Assembly: GCA_048499435.1 (NCBI GenBank)
Contig: JASNZW010000002.1
Coordinates: 434,001 to 498,000, forward strand
DNA from: DAOTWC01 sp048499435
GTDB lineage: Bacteria; Chloroflexota; Anaerolineae; Aggregatilineales; Phototrophicaceae
Length of the DNA stretch: 64,000 bases
Direction of reading: 5' to 3'
Positions 1 to 7,421 of this stretch are shown piece after piece. The notes below the pieces were generated by a model, which searched no databases, was not told where the DNA came from, and worked only from the letters and a program-made list of their open reading frames with translations. The translations under genes were made by a program, and so were the position numbers. Within the stretch, counting starts at the first letter, position 1, and every line of letters begins with the position of its first letter.

Positions 1-1001
1 AGGCCCATGCCGCCCGCGCGCTTGTTGATGACCGCTGTCGCCACGGCTTCGGCCAGGTCGCCCGCGCCGCTGCTGGCCCCGCCGGAGTTGATGAGGCCGA
101 TGCGGCCCATATAGCCGTTGGCGACCTGATAGCGGGTGAGGTCAATCGGGTGGTCGCTGGTGAGCTGGGTGTAGATGCGCTCGTCCAGCTTGCCATACGA
201 CGAGCCGCCGGTGTTGAGCGCCTTGAAGCCGCCGTTGCTCACCGGCAGCTTCTGCTTGATGATGTCGGCCTGGATCGTCACGCCCAGGTGGTTGGCCTGG
301 CTGCTGAGGTCGGTTGACGTTTCGTGATTGACGCCGTTGACCTTGAAGCCGGGGTTGCGCAGGTAGCACCACAGCACCGTCGCCATGCCCAGTTCGTGCG
401 CGTAGGCGAAGGCTTCGGCGACCTCGACAAGCTGGCGCGTGCTCTCCGGCGAGCCGAAGTAGATCGTCGCGCCGACGGCCACCGCGCCCATGTTCCAGGC
501 TTCCTTGACTGTGCCGAACATTACCTGGTCGAACTTGTTGGGGTAGGTCAGCAGTTCGTTGTGGTTGATCTTGACCAGGAAGGGGATGCGGTGGGCATAT
601 TTGCGCGCGACCGCGCCCAGCACGCCGAAGGTTGAGGCGACGGCGTTGCAGCCGCCCTCGATCGCCAGCTCGACGATGCCCGCCGGGTCGAAGTAGCGCG
701 GATTCTTGGCGAACGACGCGCCCGCCGAGTGTTCGATGCCCTGGTCCACCGGCAGGATGGAGAGGTAGCCGGTGTTGGCCAGCCGCCCGTGGCTGAACAT
801 CTCCTGCAGGCTGCGCAGCACGCGCGGCGTGCGGTCAGTCTGCGCGAACACGGTGTCCACGTAGTCCGGGCCGGGCAGATACAGGCTCTCTTTGGGGATA
901 GTGGTGCTGGTGTGGTTCAGCAGCGTCTCAGCGTCGCCGCCCAGCAGTTGAGCGATTTTATCGAGCGTGAGATTGGGTGAGGTAGGTGCAGCAACAGCCA
1001 T
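1..1001 (-). CDS. fbaB: Class I fructose-bisphosphate aldolase (FbaB/DhnA type), 3' end beyond window
   Basis: The protein cleaves fructose-1,6-bisphosphate to dihydroxyacetone phosphate and glyceraldehyde-3-phosphate through a Schiff base, in cytosolic glycolysis and gluconeogenesis. My translation from the ATG at 1001 runs open to the window edge and follows E. coli FbaB closely, with blocks such as FLVKINHNELL, GAVAVGATIYFGS, ADIIKQK (the lysine is the likely Schiff-base residue) and INKRAGGMGL. By comparison with FbaB about 35 C-terminal residues are missing at the edge. No strong ribosome-binding site sits just before the ATG; a purine-rich AAAGGAG lies about 50 bases upstream, so a longer leader or an in-frame TTG start nine codons upstream cannot be excluded. 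The next gene, ridA, points the same way but is 215 bases off and a TATAAT lies between, so it is probably a separate unit. Confidence 0.93.
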   Translation of the reverse strand, partial: MAVAAPTSPNLTLDKIAQLLGGDAETLLNHTSTTIPKESLYLPGPDYVDTVFAQTDRTPRVLRSLQEMFSHGRLANTGYLSILPVDQGIEHSAGASFAKNPRYFDPAGIVELAIEGGCNAVASTFGVLGAVARKYAHRIPFLVKINHNELLTYPNKFDQVMFGTVKEAWNMGAVAVGATIYFGSPESTRQLVEVAEAFAYAHELGMATVLWCYLRNPGFKVNGVNHETSTDLSSQANHLGVTIQADIIKQKLPVSNGGFKALNTGGSSYGKLDERIYTQLTSDHPIDLTRYQVANGYMGRIGLINSGGASSGAGDLAEAVATAVINKRAGGMG

Positions 1002-1163
1002 AGTGATGCGGCGCCGCCAGGCGCACAACAGCGTGCGACGGGCTGGTCGCCTTTCTCCTTTCGCTATAACAGCGTTCAGACCGTAAATATACAGTCCGCT
1101 TCAACCGACAAAAAGCGCTTTCGGGCGCTGCCGCCCGATGAACGTCAGAAATGTGTCTACTCT

Positions 1164-1169
1164 ATTATA
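1164..1169 (-). promoter_or_regulatory. Candidate -10 element (TATAAT) for the aldolase gene
   Basis: On the minus strand a perfect TATAAT lies in the 215-base gap before the aldolase gene. Transcription from it would start near 1157 and leave a leader of about 155 nt. No convincing -35 was seen. Confidence 0.4.
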
Positions 1170-1216
1170 CCGGAAAAACGCCAGAAAATCCGGGTGGAGA
1201 TAACCATTTCACGGCT

Positions 1217-1597
1217 TCAGATCAGGGCGACCGCCTCGATCTCCACCAGCGCGCCCATCGGCAGCCGCGCCACCTGCACGGTCGAGCGCGCTGGCGGGTC
1301 GCTGACGAAGAAGCCAGCGTAAACGGCGTTCATGGCGGCGAAGTCGTCCATGGTTTGCAGGAAAACCGTCGTCTTGACCACCCGGCTCAGGTCTGAGCCA
1401 GCGGCCTCGACGATGGCGCGGATGTTTTCGAGCGCCTGGCGCGTCTGCGCTTCGACGCCCTCCGGCAGCGCTTTGTCGCCGGGGACCAGGCCCAACTGCC
1501 CGGCGGTGAACACCAGCCCGCCGGCGACAACCCCCTGCGAATACGGGCCAAGCGCGGCCGGGGCGCTGGCTGTGCGGATGATGCTGCGGTCTGTCAT
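1217..1597 (-). CDS. ridA: RidA family reactive enamine/imine deaminase
   Basis: At 126 residues the protein has the usual length of YjgF/YER057c/UK114 proteins. These hydrolyse 2-aminoacrylate and related imines released by PLP enzymes, which protects PLP enzymes in the cytosol. The sequence shows GPYSQGVVAGGLVFTAGQLG near residues 17-36 and the C-terminal VQVARLPMGALVEIEAVA, where the arginine matches the carboxylate-binding arginine of RidA and the glutamate lies in the active site cleft. It starts 14 bases after the stop of the CNNM-like gene, so the two are probably co-transcribed. Family assignment is firm; the physiological substrate is inferred. Confidence 0.93.
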   Translation of the reverse strand: MTDRSIIRTASAPAALGPYSQGVVAGGLVFTAGQLGLVPGDKALPEGVEAQTRQALENIRAIVEAAGSDLSRVVKTTVFLQTMDDFAAMNAVYAGFFVSDPPARSTVQVARLPMGALVEIEAVALI

Positions 1598-1611
1598 TGG
1601 AAAAGCCCTTT

Positions 1612-2907
1612 CTATGTGTCGTCTGTGTCTGATTGTACCTGCTCAGCGGCGCGCTGCACCAGCACCTTGTCCACGCGCCGCCCGTCCATATCCACCACCT
1701 CAAAGCGCCAGCCATCCCACTCGAACGAGTCGCCGACCGCCGGGATGTGCCCCAGGGTGGTCATCACCAGCCCGCCGAGCGTCTGGTAAACGCCCGGCTC
1801 TTCGGGGAAGGCTTTGATCGCCAGCACTTCCTGCACCTCATCCAGCGGCAGCAGGCCGTCCAGCAGCCACGAGCTGTCATCGCGGCGGACTGCTTCCGCT
1901 GGGCCGATGTCGCCGACGATCTCCGCCGTCAGGTCCAGCAGCGTGACCAGCCCGGCGATGCCGCCGTGCTCGTCAATCACCAGCGCCAACTGCTGGCCGG
2001 TCGCCTTAAACTGTTCCAGCGCGCGCGCCGCCGACGCGCTTTCGGGCACGTACAGCGGCTGCTGCAGGGCCGCTTCCAGGTCGAAAGGCTGGCCGCTGAG
2101 CGCGCGCGCCAGCAGGTCTTTGGCGCGCACCAGGCCCAGCACCTGGTCGAGGTCGCCGCGCGCGACTGGCAGCCGTGAAAAACGGCCTTCGACGACCTTC
2201 GCCTGGTTAACCGCCGCCGCGTCGTCCAGGTCCAGCCACAGAATCTCTGTGCGCGGGGTCATCACCGCTGCGACGCGCAGGTCGTCCAGGCTGAACATGC
2301 CCGTGACCATCTCGCGCTCGGTTTCGGCGAAAACGCCCGCCTGCACCCCCTGGCGCATCAGGGCCTCGATTTCTTCCTCTGTCACCAGCGGCTCGGCGCT
2401 GCTGCGAATGCCCACCAGCCACAGCAGCGCGTCGGTCGAGAGGGTGAGCAGGCGCACCAGCGGCGCGACAAAGCGCGACACTGTGTGCAGTGGGGGGACC
2501 AGCCGCACCGCCATTTCCTCCGGGCTGAGCAGCGCCAGCCGCTTGGGAAACAGCTCGCCGACCACGACAGAGAGGTAAGTGATAAGCAGCACGACCAGCG
2601 CGAACGCCAGCGAATCGGCGTGCGCTGCCAGCGCGGGGATCTGGCGCAGCGTGCCCGCCAGCGACTCCACGATGGTTGCGCCGCTGAACGCGCCCACCAG
2701 CACGCCGATCAGCGTAATGCCGATCTGGATGGTGGAGAGCATCGGGGTGGGGTTCTGGGTGAGCAGCAGCGTTTTGTGGGCGGCGCGGCTGCCCGCATCG
2801 GCCATTTGCAGCAGGCGCACCTTGCGCACCGCCACAAAAGCCGTTTCAGCCAGCGCCAGCGCGCCGTTCAGCAGCAGCAGCGCCAGCAGAATCAGTAGTT
2901 CGGTCAT
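1612..2907 (-). CDS. CNNM/CorC-type transporter-associated membrane protein (DUF21 + CBS pair + CorC_HlyC)
   Basis: This 431-residue protein begins with a DUF21 membrane domain of about 190 residues; hydrophobic segments are visible near residues 1-20, 55-80, 95-120 and 130-150. Two CBS repeats follow (about 200-330), and then a C-terminal transporter-associated CorC/HlyC domain (about 345-425). The family is often labelled hemolysin, but characterised members are linked to magnesium or cobalt efflux. It starts with ATG at 2907 and is followed after 14 bases by ridA. The motif VMTPRTEILWL just before the first CBS repeat is typical. Substrate is not decided by sequence. Confidence 0.9.
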   Translation of the reverse strand: MTELLILLALLLLNGALALAETAFVAVRKVRLLQMADAGSRAAHKTLLLTQNPTPMLSTIQIGITLIGVLVGAFSGATIVESLAGTLRQIPALAAHADSLAFALVVLLITYLSVVVGELFPKRLALLSPEEMAVRLVPPLHTVSRFVAPLVRLLTLSTDALLWLVGIRSSAEPLVTEEEIEALMRQGVQAGVFAETEREMVTGMFSLDDLRVAAVMTPRTEILWLDLDDAAAVNQAKVVEGRFSRLPVARGDLDQVLGLVRAKDLLARALSGQPFDLEAALQQPLYVPESASAARALEQFKATGQQLALVIDEHGGIAGLVTLLDLTAEIVGDIGPAEAVRRDDSSWLLDGLLPLDEVQEVLAIKAFPEEPGVYQTLGGLVMTTLGHIPAVGDSFEWDGWRFEVVDMDGRRVDKVLVQRAAEQVQSDTDDT

Positions 2908-2967
2908 CGCATCGGCTTTCGATTAGCGCTTTCACCTGCGGCGATTCTAACATACGTCGGCGCGCAG

Positions 2968-2999
2968 CAGTCAGCGCGAATGCCGCCGCGCGCTGACTG
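2968..2999. repeat. Perfect 11-bp inverted repeat between divergent genes
   Basis: CAGTCAGCGCG at 2968-2978 is exactly complementary to CGCGCTGACTG at 2989-2999, with a 10-base loop. No T-run follows on either strand, and it lies upstream of both flanking genes, so it is more likely an operator or a stable leader structure than a terminator. Confidence 0.6.
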
Positions 3000-3077
3000 A
3001 GACCTTTAGGCTACTTGATTATTGTTCGATTTTACACATATACTTGGGCTGGGAGACTTTGCAGCAGGTTTAGACCG

Positions 3078-3341
3078 ATGATTCAGCAGCAGGCCGACAC
3101 GCTTACCCCCAGGGTGCTTATGGATGGCTATGAGCGCGCCTATAAGCGTGTTTATGGCCGGCTGCCGAACATCCAGCACGTAGGCGGCCAGTGGTATTAC
3201 GTCAACGGTGAGACCGTACACCGGCTGGCGCTGATGACCGAGATCGGCCGCCTGCGCGAGCAGGCCCAGCGCACCCCGCGCTATCAGCCGGAAGACCGCA
3301 GCGTTGTGCAGCGCCTCATCGCCCGGCTGCGCGGGCTGTAA
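3078..3341 (+). CDS. Hypothetical protein, 87 residues
   Basis: This is a small soluble basic protein with no signal peptide or membrane segment. I chose the ATG at 3078 because the 21 codons upstream of it, though open, read as ordinary AT-rich intergenic sequence. The body contains KRVYGRLPNIQHVGGQWYYV and a C-terminal predicted helix rich in arginine and glutamine. No family was recognised. It is divergent from the CNNM gene. Codon choice resembles the neighbours, which supports it being real. Confidence 0.55.
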   Translation: MIQQQADTLTPRVLMDGYERAYKRVYGRLPNIQHVGGQWYYVNGETVHRLALMTEIGRLREQAQRTPRYQPEDRSVVQRLIARLRGL

Positions 3342-3372
3342 TTTCCCCCCACCCGACTGATAACCCCCGCGT

Positions 3373-4578
3373 TTAAAACACCGTCGCCAGCCAGCTGAGA
3401 TTGCGGGTAGCGTAGCTTCTCACCAGCACCTTAAAGATATCGCTCGCCGCGCTGTCGCCGGTGGCGAGCGGCGCGCGCAGCGTCAGCAGCAGCACCGCGC
3501 GCCCGGCGCTGGCGGGGTATACGCTCGTCTCGACAGCCCTCACGCCGCGCGCCGCGAATATTTCGCCAAACGACCGCGTCTCGGTGAGCGAGTCTGTATC
3601 TGTAAGCTGTGCCGGGAACAGTGCGGCGGCGGCTTCTGCGTCTGCCGGGTTTGTGTAAACCAGCGCGACCAGCCCGATCTGCTCGCTGGCAGTCGCCGTG
3701 TCGCCAATGACGAGCAGGTTATAGGGCGGCACTGGGACGAAAGTCCGCTCCAGCTCGGCTAACAGGGCCTTGAGCTGGTCGGGGTCGGACACGCTGCCCG
3801 CGAGCGCTGCCGAAGGCGGCATAATGCTGCTCGGATTGATGAAGTAGACCTGCATGGGCGTGCCAGCCGCGCTGATGGCTTCGACGGCGGCGGCATAGTC
3901 GGGCACGCTGGCGAGGCTGTCCGCGTTGCCGTTGATCGCGGCGGCGGCCAGATCGAGTTCCGCGCTGCTCGGCGAGCTGGCGATCAGGCGGTCGCCGAGC
4001 AGCACCGGCTGACTGCGGCCCAGGTCGCCGCCGAAGGGGTTGGCGAGGTTGCGATTGGCCAGGTTGAGCTTCATGCCGTCGCAGCCATCGGCGCTGCACA
4101 ACAGCGTCAGCGCGCCCAGCTCGCTTGCCGTGTAGCCGCGCGCCGCGTGGGCCGCGACCACCGCGTCGGCGTCGAAATCGCCTTCGAGAACGGTGACTGT
4201 CTCCGGCTGCTGTCCATACTCGACGGCGCGATCAACCGCGAAGATGTCGAAGCCAACAACCTCCGGTGTGTCGCCGCTTTGGTAGAGATAATGCATGAAG
4301 GAAGCCGGCCCGCTCTGCACGCCAGACAGCGCGCCTAAGAGCGCCGTGCGCTCATCGCCGTCGGCGGCAGCGAATTCCTGCCACGTCGTGATGTTCGGCG
4401 CGCCGGGGCGGGCGGCGAACACCGCCCGGTAATCAACGTAAGAGAAATACTCATGGGCGGCGGCGGCAGCCGGAATGCGCGCCAGCATTCGCAGCAGCGG
4501 GCTGTCGTCGCTTTGCGCCGCTGTGGGGGCAAGCCCAAGGAACAGGGTCAGGGCTATGAGGCCAAAGATTTTCCGCAT
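3373..4578 (-). CDS. Secreted protein of unknown function, 401 residues
   Basis: It starts with a clear Sec signal peptide (MRKIFGLIALTLFLGLAPTAAQ, probable cleavage after AAQ near residue 22), so the mature protein lies outside the membrane. The mature part is Ala/Asp-rich and lacks recognised catalytic motifs. A CSADGC segment near residue 165 could form a disulfide. The opening, which names a leading 'DDSPLLRMLARIPAAAAAHEYFSYVDY' type stretch in two parts, resembles substrate-binding-like secreted proteins common in Chloroflexota, but no family is claimed. It is transcribed alone and divergently from the epimerase-like gene. Confidence 0.7.
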   Translation of the reverse strand: MRKIFGLIALTLFLGLAPTAAQSDDSPLLRMLARIPAAAAAHEYFSYVDYRAVFAARPGAPNITTWQEFAAADGDERTALLGALSGVQSGPASFMHYLYQSGDTPEVVGFDIFAVDRAVEYGQQPETVTVLEGDFDADAVVAAHAARGYTASELGALTLLCSADGCDGMKLNLANRNLANPFGGDLGRSQPVLLGDRLIASSPSSAELDLAAAAINGNADSLASVPDYAAAVEAISAAGTPMQVYFINPSSIMPPSAALAGSVSDPDQLKALLAELERTFVPVPPYNLLVIGDTATASEQIGLVALVYTNPADAEAAAALFPAQLTDTDSLTETRSFGEIFAARGVRAVETSVYPASAGRAVLLLTLRAPLATGDSAASDIFKVLVRSYATRNLSWLATVF

Positions 4579-4676
4579 CAGTCAGCTCCTCACGAAAGCT
4601 GCCAGTATAACGCAGCGCTGCCGCGAAAGCTTGGCCCCGCGCCACCCGGCGATTGGACCGGATGGTATGATTAATT

Positions 4677-4690
4677 CTCATGGAAATGAG
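4677..4690. promoter_or_regulatory. Small palindrome CTCAT-N4-ATGAG between divergent genes
   Basis: The palindrome lies in an AT-rich patch between the secreted-protein gene and the epimerase-like gene and could be an operator serving either. Nothing else supports this. Confidence 0.25.
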
Positions 4691-4804
4691 CAATAATAAA
4701 GCTGGATGCTGCGCTCAACCCGGCTGGCGGGCCGGTTCGCGCGCGCTTTGGCGGCGTTCACCGCTGTTTCGGGACAAGCCGCGCAGCAGAATCAGGGAGG
4801 CGTT

Positions 4805-5656
4805 ATGAAAATCCTTCTCGCAGGGGCAACAGGGGCGATCGGGCGGCAGCTTCTGCCGCTGCTCGTCGAGGAAGGCCATGAGGTCACAGGCATGACGCGC
4901 CGCGCCGACCGGCGCAGCCTGATCGAGGCGCTGGGGGGAAAGCCGGTAGTCGCTGATGCGCTGGACCGCGCGGGCGTGTTCGCCGTGCTGAACGCCCTGC
5001 GCCCGGACGTGGTGATCCACCAGCTAACCGATTTAAGCCAGCGCGACTTCGCCGCCAACTCTCGTCTGCGGATCGAGGGAACGCGCAACCTGGTGGACGC
5101 CGCGCTGGCGGTCGGGGTGCAGCAGATGGTCGCCCAGAGCATTTCCTGGGTTTGCGCGGCGGGGTCCGGGCCAGCTCATGAGGGCGACGCGCTCGACCTC
5201 AACGCGCCTGAGCCGCGCCGGGCGATGGTCGCCGCTGTGCACAGCCTGGAGAGCGCGACAGCGGAGCTTCCGGCGGGGATCGTCCTGCGCTACGGCATTT
5301 TTTACGGCCCTGGCACGTGGAACGCCCGCGACGGCTTCATCGTCCAGCAGCTTCGGAACGGCGAGATTGAGGCGGGCGACGGGGTGACTTCGTTCATCCA
5401 CGTCGCCGACGCGGCCCGCGCCACCCTGCTGGCGCTGGATTGGCCGGCGGGCATCGTGAACATCGTTGACGATGAGCCGGCTGCCGGGGCGGTGTGGCTT
5501 CCCTATCTCGCGCGGCTGGTGGGCGCGCCCGCGCCGCACCACAAAGCGGGGAAGCACGGCTGGGAGCGCGGCGAGTCAAACGCGAAAGCGCACGCGCTCG
5601 GCTGGGAGCCAGTGTATCCAACCTGGCGCGAGGGGTTCAAAAGCGAGTTTGGCTGA
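4805..5656 (+). CDS. NAD(P)-binding epimerase/dehydratase-like protein (extended SDR)
   Basis: This 283-residue protein has a Rossmann fold of the extended/atypical SDR type with the nucleotide-binding motif GATGAIGRQ at residues 7-15. It probably acts on a nucleotide sugar or another small carbonyl compound in the cytosol. The usual catalytic YxxxK is not clear: the region after the SIS serine reads WVCAAGSG, so it may belong to an atypical group with another role. I chose the ATG at 4805 because GGGAGG lies just upstream and the glycine motif follows immediately; an in-frame upstream extension to 4706 looks non-coding. It is convergent with rpoD, with a GC-rich hairpin between. Confidence 0.8.
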   Translation: MKILLAGATGAIGRQLLPLLVEEGHEVTGMTRRADRRSLIEALGGKPVVADALDRAGVFAVLNALRPDVVIHQLTDLSQRDFAANSRLRIEGTRNLVDAALAVGVQQMVAQSISWVCAAGSGPAHEGDALDLNAPEPRRAMVAAVHSLESATAELPAGIVLRYGIFYGPGTWNARDGFIVQQLRNGEIEAGDGVTSFIHVADAARATLLALDWPAGIVNIVDDEPAAGAVWLPYLARLVGAPAPHHKAGKHGWERGESNAKAHALGWEPVYPTWREGFKSEFG

Positions 5657-5658
5657 TC

Positions 5659-5679
5659 GCCGCCGCTGCGCGCGGCGGC
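5659..5679. terminator. GC-rich hairpin between convergent genes
   Basis: GCCGCCGC at 5659-5666 pairs with GCGGCGGC at 5672-5679 around a 5-base loop, between the convergent epimerase-like gene and rpoD. There is no T-run, so it is at best a weak bidirectional terminator. Confidence 0.4.
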
Positions 5680-5680
5680 C

Positions 5681-7342
5681 CTAAATCTCCAGGTAATCGC
5701 GCAGTTGGCGGCTGCGGGTGGGGTGGCGCAGTTTGCGGAGGGCTTTGGCTTCGATCTGCCGGATGCGCTCGCGCGTGACGCCGAAGTGTTTGCCCACCTC
5801 CTCCAGCGTGTGATCCTGCCCGTCCTGCAGGCCGAAGCGCAGCTCCAGCACTTCGCGCTCGCGCTCGCTCAGCACGCCCAGCGCGGAGCGAATCTGCTCT
5901 TTGAGAAGCTGGCGGCTGGCGGCGTCCACCGGCCCCAGCACCTTGTCGTCCTCGATGAAGTCGCCCAGCAGGCTGCTGTCCTCCTGGCCGATCGGCATTT
6001 CCAGGCTCATCGGCTCCTGGCTGATGCGCATGATCTTGCGGACTTTCTGGGCGGCGCGGCGCAGCTTGCGCTGCAGGCCGGGGTCCATGCGCGTGCCCTC
6101 GCGCTTAATCAGGCGGATGGCCTCGGTTTCTTCAGGCGTGAGGAAGTCCATCTCCAGCGCGATCTGTTCGGCGGTTGGCTCGCCGCCCAGCTCCTGCACC
6201 AGGCTGCGCTGCACGCGCATCAGCCGGTTGATCGTCTCGACCATGTGTACCGGGATGCGGATGGTGCGCGCCTGGTCTGCGATCGCGCGGCTGATGGCCT
6301 GGCGGATCCACCAGGTGGCGTAGGTGCTGAACTTAAAGCCTTTGGTGTGGTCAAACTTCTCGACGGCGCGCAGCAGGCCGATGTTGCCTTCCTGGATCAG
6401 GTCGAGGAAGTTGATGCCGCGCCCCATGTAGCGTTTGGCCACGCTCACCACCAGGCGCAGGTTGGCGCGCGTCAGCGCCTCGGTCGCCAGCACGCTTTTC
6501 TGCTCGATGCGGTCGAACAGCTCTGGCAGCTCCGCCAGCGAGTCGCTGTCTGCGGCCAGCCACTGGTGGAACTGTTCCGGCGGCGGCAGCGCGCCGTGTT
6601 CCTTGTGCCACCGGCGCAGCAGCATCTGCTCGTTGAAGGGCAGAAGGTAGAGGCCCTCGGCGACGCTGAACAGCCGCCGCGACAGCTCCGCCCAGGGTTC
6701 GTCGCGGCCCCACTCACGCTGGAGCAGGAACTGGCGGATGTAGGACGTGCCCGCGACATCCCAGGTGTCGGCGATCAACTGCATTTCGTCAATGATGCGG
6801 CGCAGGTCTGGCGGCTCCACCTTGAAGGCGGCCACGCCCTCCATAACTTCTTCCCAGTTGCGCAGCACGTGTTCGTAGATCAGCCCGACGATGCGCGACC
6901 GCTCTTCCGGGTCAGCCGGCGCGCCGCTGTTGTCTGCCGGCATGTTCGCCAGCGAATCGAGCAGCGTTTGCAGCAGCCGTTCGGCGGCGATGTGGGTGCT
7001 CAGCCAGGTTTCGCGGTTGGGGTCCAGCAGCGGGACCTGGCCGATCTCTTTGAGGTACATGCGCACCGGGTCGTCAGAGATCGGCAGGTTGTCGAGCGCG
7101 TCGGCTTCTTCCTCGCCGTCGTCCTCGTCCAGGTCCTCAAACTCGTCGTCGTCGCTGTCGTCGGCGCTGTCCAGCACCGACGACGGCTTGCCGCTGCGCT
7201 TGGGCGCGGGGGTAAAGAGCGCGTCGTCATCGTCGTCATCGTCGTCGTCGAAGTCAAATTCCTCGACGCTGCCCAGGCGGCCGCTGTCGTCGTCTGACGG
7301 CCGGGTGCGGTTATCCTGCGTTTTTTTAGTTTTGCGTGCCAT
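5681..7342 (-). CDS. rpoD: Primary RNA polymerase sigma factor RpoD/SigA
   Basis: The 553-residue housekeeping sigma factor directs RNA polymerase to -35/-10 promoters. An acidic N-terminus (a run of nine Asp near residues 32-40 and further Asp/Glu clusters to about 80) replaces a normal region 1.1. Region 1.2 begins at about 91 (DPVRMYLKEIG). An insert of about 160 residues separates it from region 2 (about 290-365: NLRLVVSVAKRYMGRG, FSTYATWWIRQAISRAI). Region 3 follows, and region 4 is at about 485-548 (LEEVGKHFGVTRERIRQIE). I chose the ATG at 7342 because the conserved protein begins MARKTKK there; the upstream in-frame sequence lies in the dnaG-rpoD gap. It follows dnaG by 79 bases, the classic order of the macromolecular-synthesis operon. 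Confidence 0.97.
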   Translation of the reverse strand: MARKTKKTQDNRTRPSDDDSGRLGSVEEFDFDDDDDDDDDALFTPAPKRSGKPSSVLDSADDSDDDEFEDLDEDDGEEEADALDNLPISDDPVRMYLKEIGQVPLLDPNRETWLSTHIAAERLLQTLLDSLANMPADNSGAPADPEERSRIVGLIYEHVLRNWEEVMEGVAAFKVEPPDLRRIIDEMQLIADTWDVAGTSYIRQFLLQREWGRDEPWAELSRRLFSVAEGLYLLPFNEQMLLRRWHKEHGALPPPEQFHQWLAADSDSLAELPELFDRIEQKSVLATEALTRANLRLVVSVAKRYMGRGINFLDLIQEGNIGLLRAVEKFDHTKGFKFSTYATWWIRQAISRAIADQARTIRIPVHMVETINRLMRVQRSLVQELGGEPTAEQIALEMDFLTPEETEAIRLIKREGTRMDPGLQRKLRRAAQKVRKIMRISQEPMSLEMPIGQEDSSLLGDFIEDDKVLGPVDAASRQLLKEQIRSALGVLSEREREVLELRFGLQDGQDHTLEEVGKHFGVTRERIRQIEAKALRKLRHPTRSRQLRDYLEI

Positions 7343-7421
7343 GCTGTTTTCACAATCGAAAGGCAGAAAAGCGGCTGAAAGCGGAACTCGTTGTAGGCCC
7401 GGCAGCGCGCGCCGGGCCACC

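Noticed and set aside
7090..7260. Repeated GTC/GTCATC-type bases, possible microsatellite
   Set aside because: They encode the acidic Asp/Glu tract of RpoD in frame and need no other explanation.
5705..7297. A 530-codon open frame antisense to rpoD, and similar long antisense frames over glyQS, dnaG, the helical-repeat gene, nosZ and 37238-39238
   Set aside because: GC-rich codon bias leaves antisense and shifted frames open. Their translations are low-complexity (His/Gln/Arg/Val- or Arg/Ser-rich), and each lies over a gene with clear family motifs.
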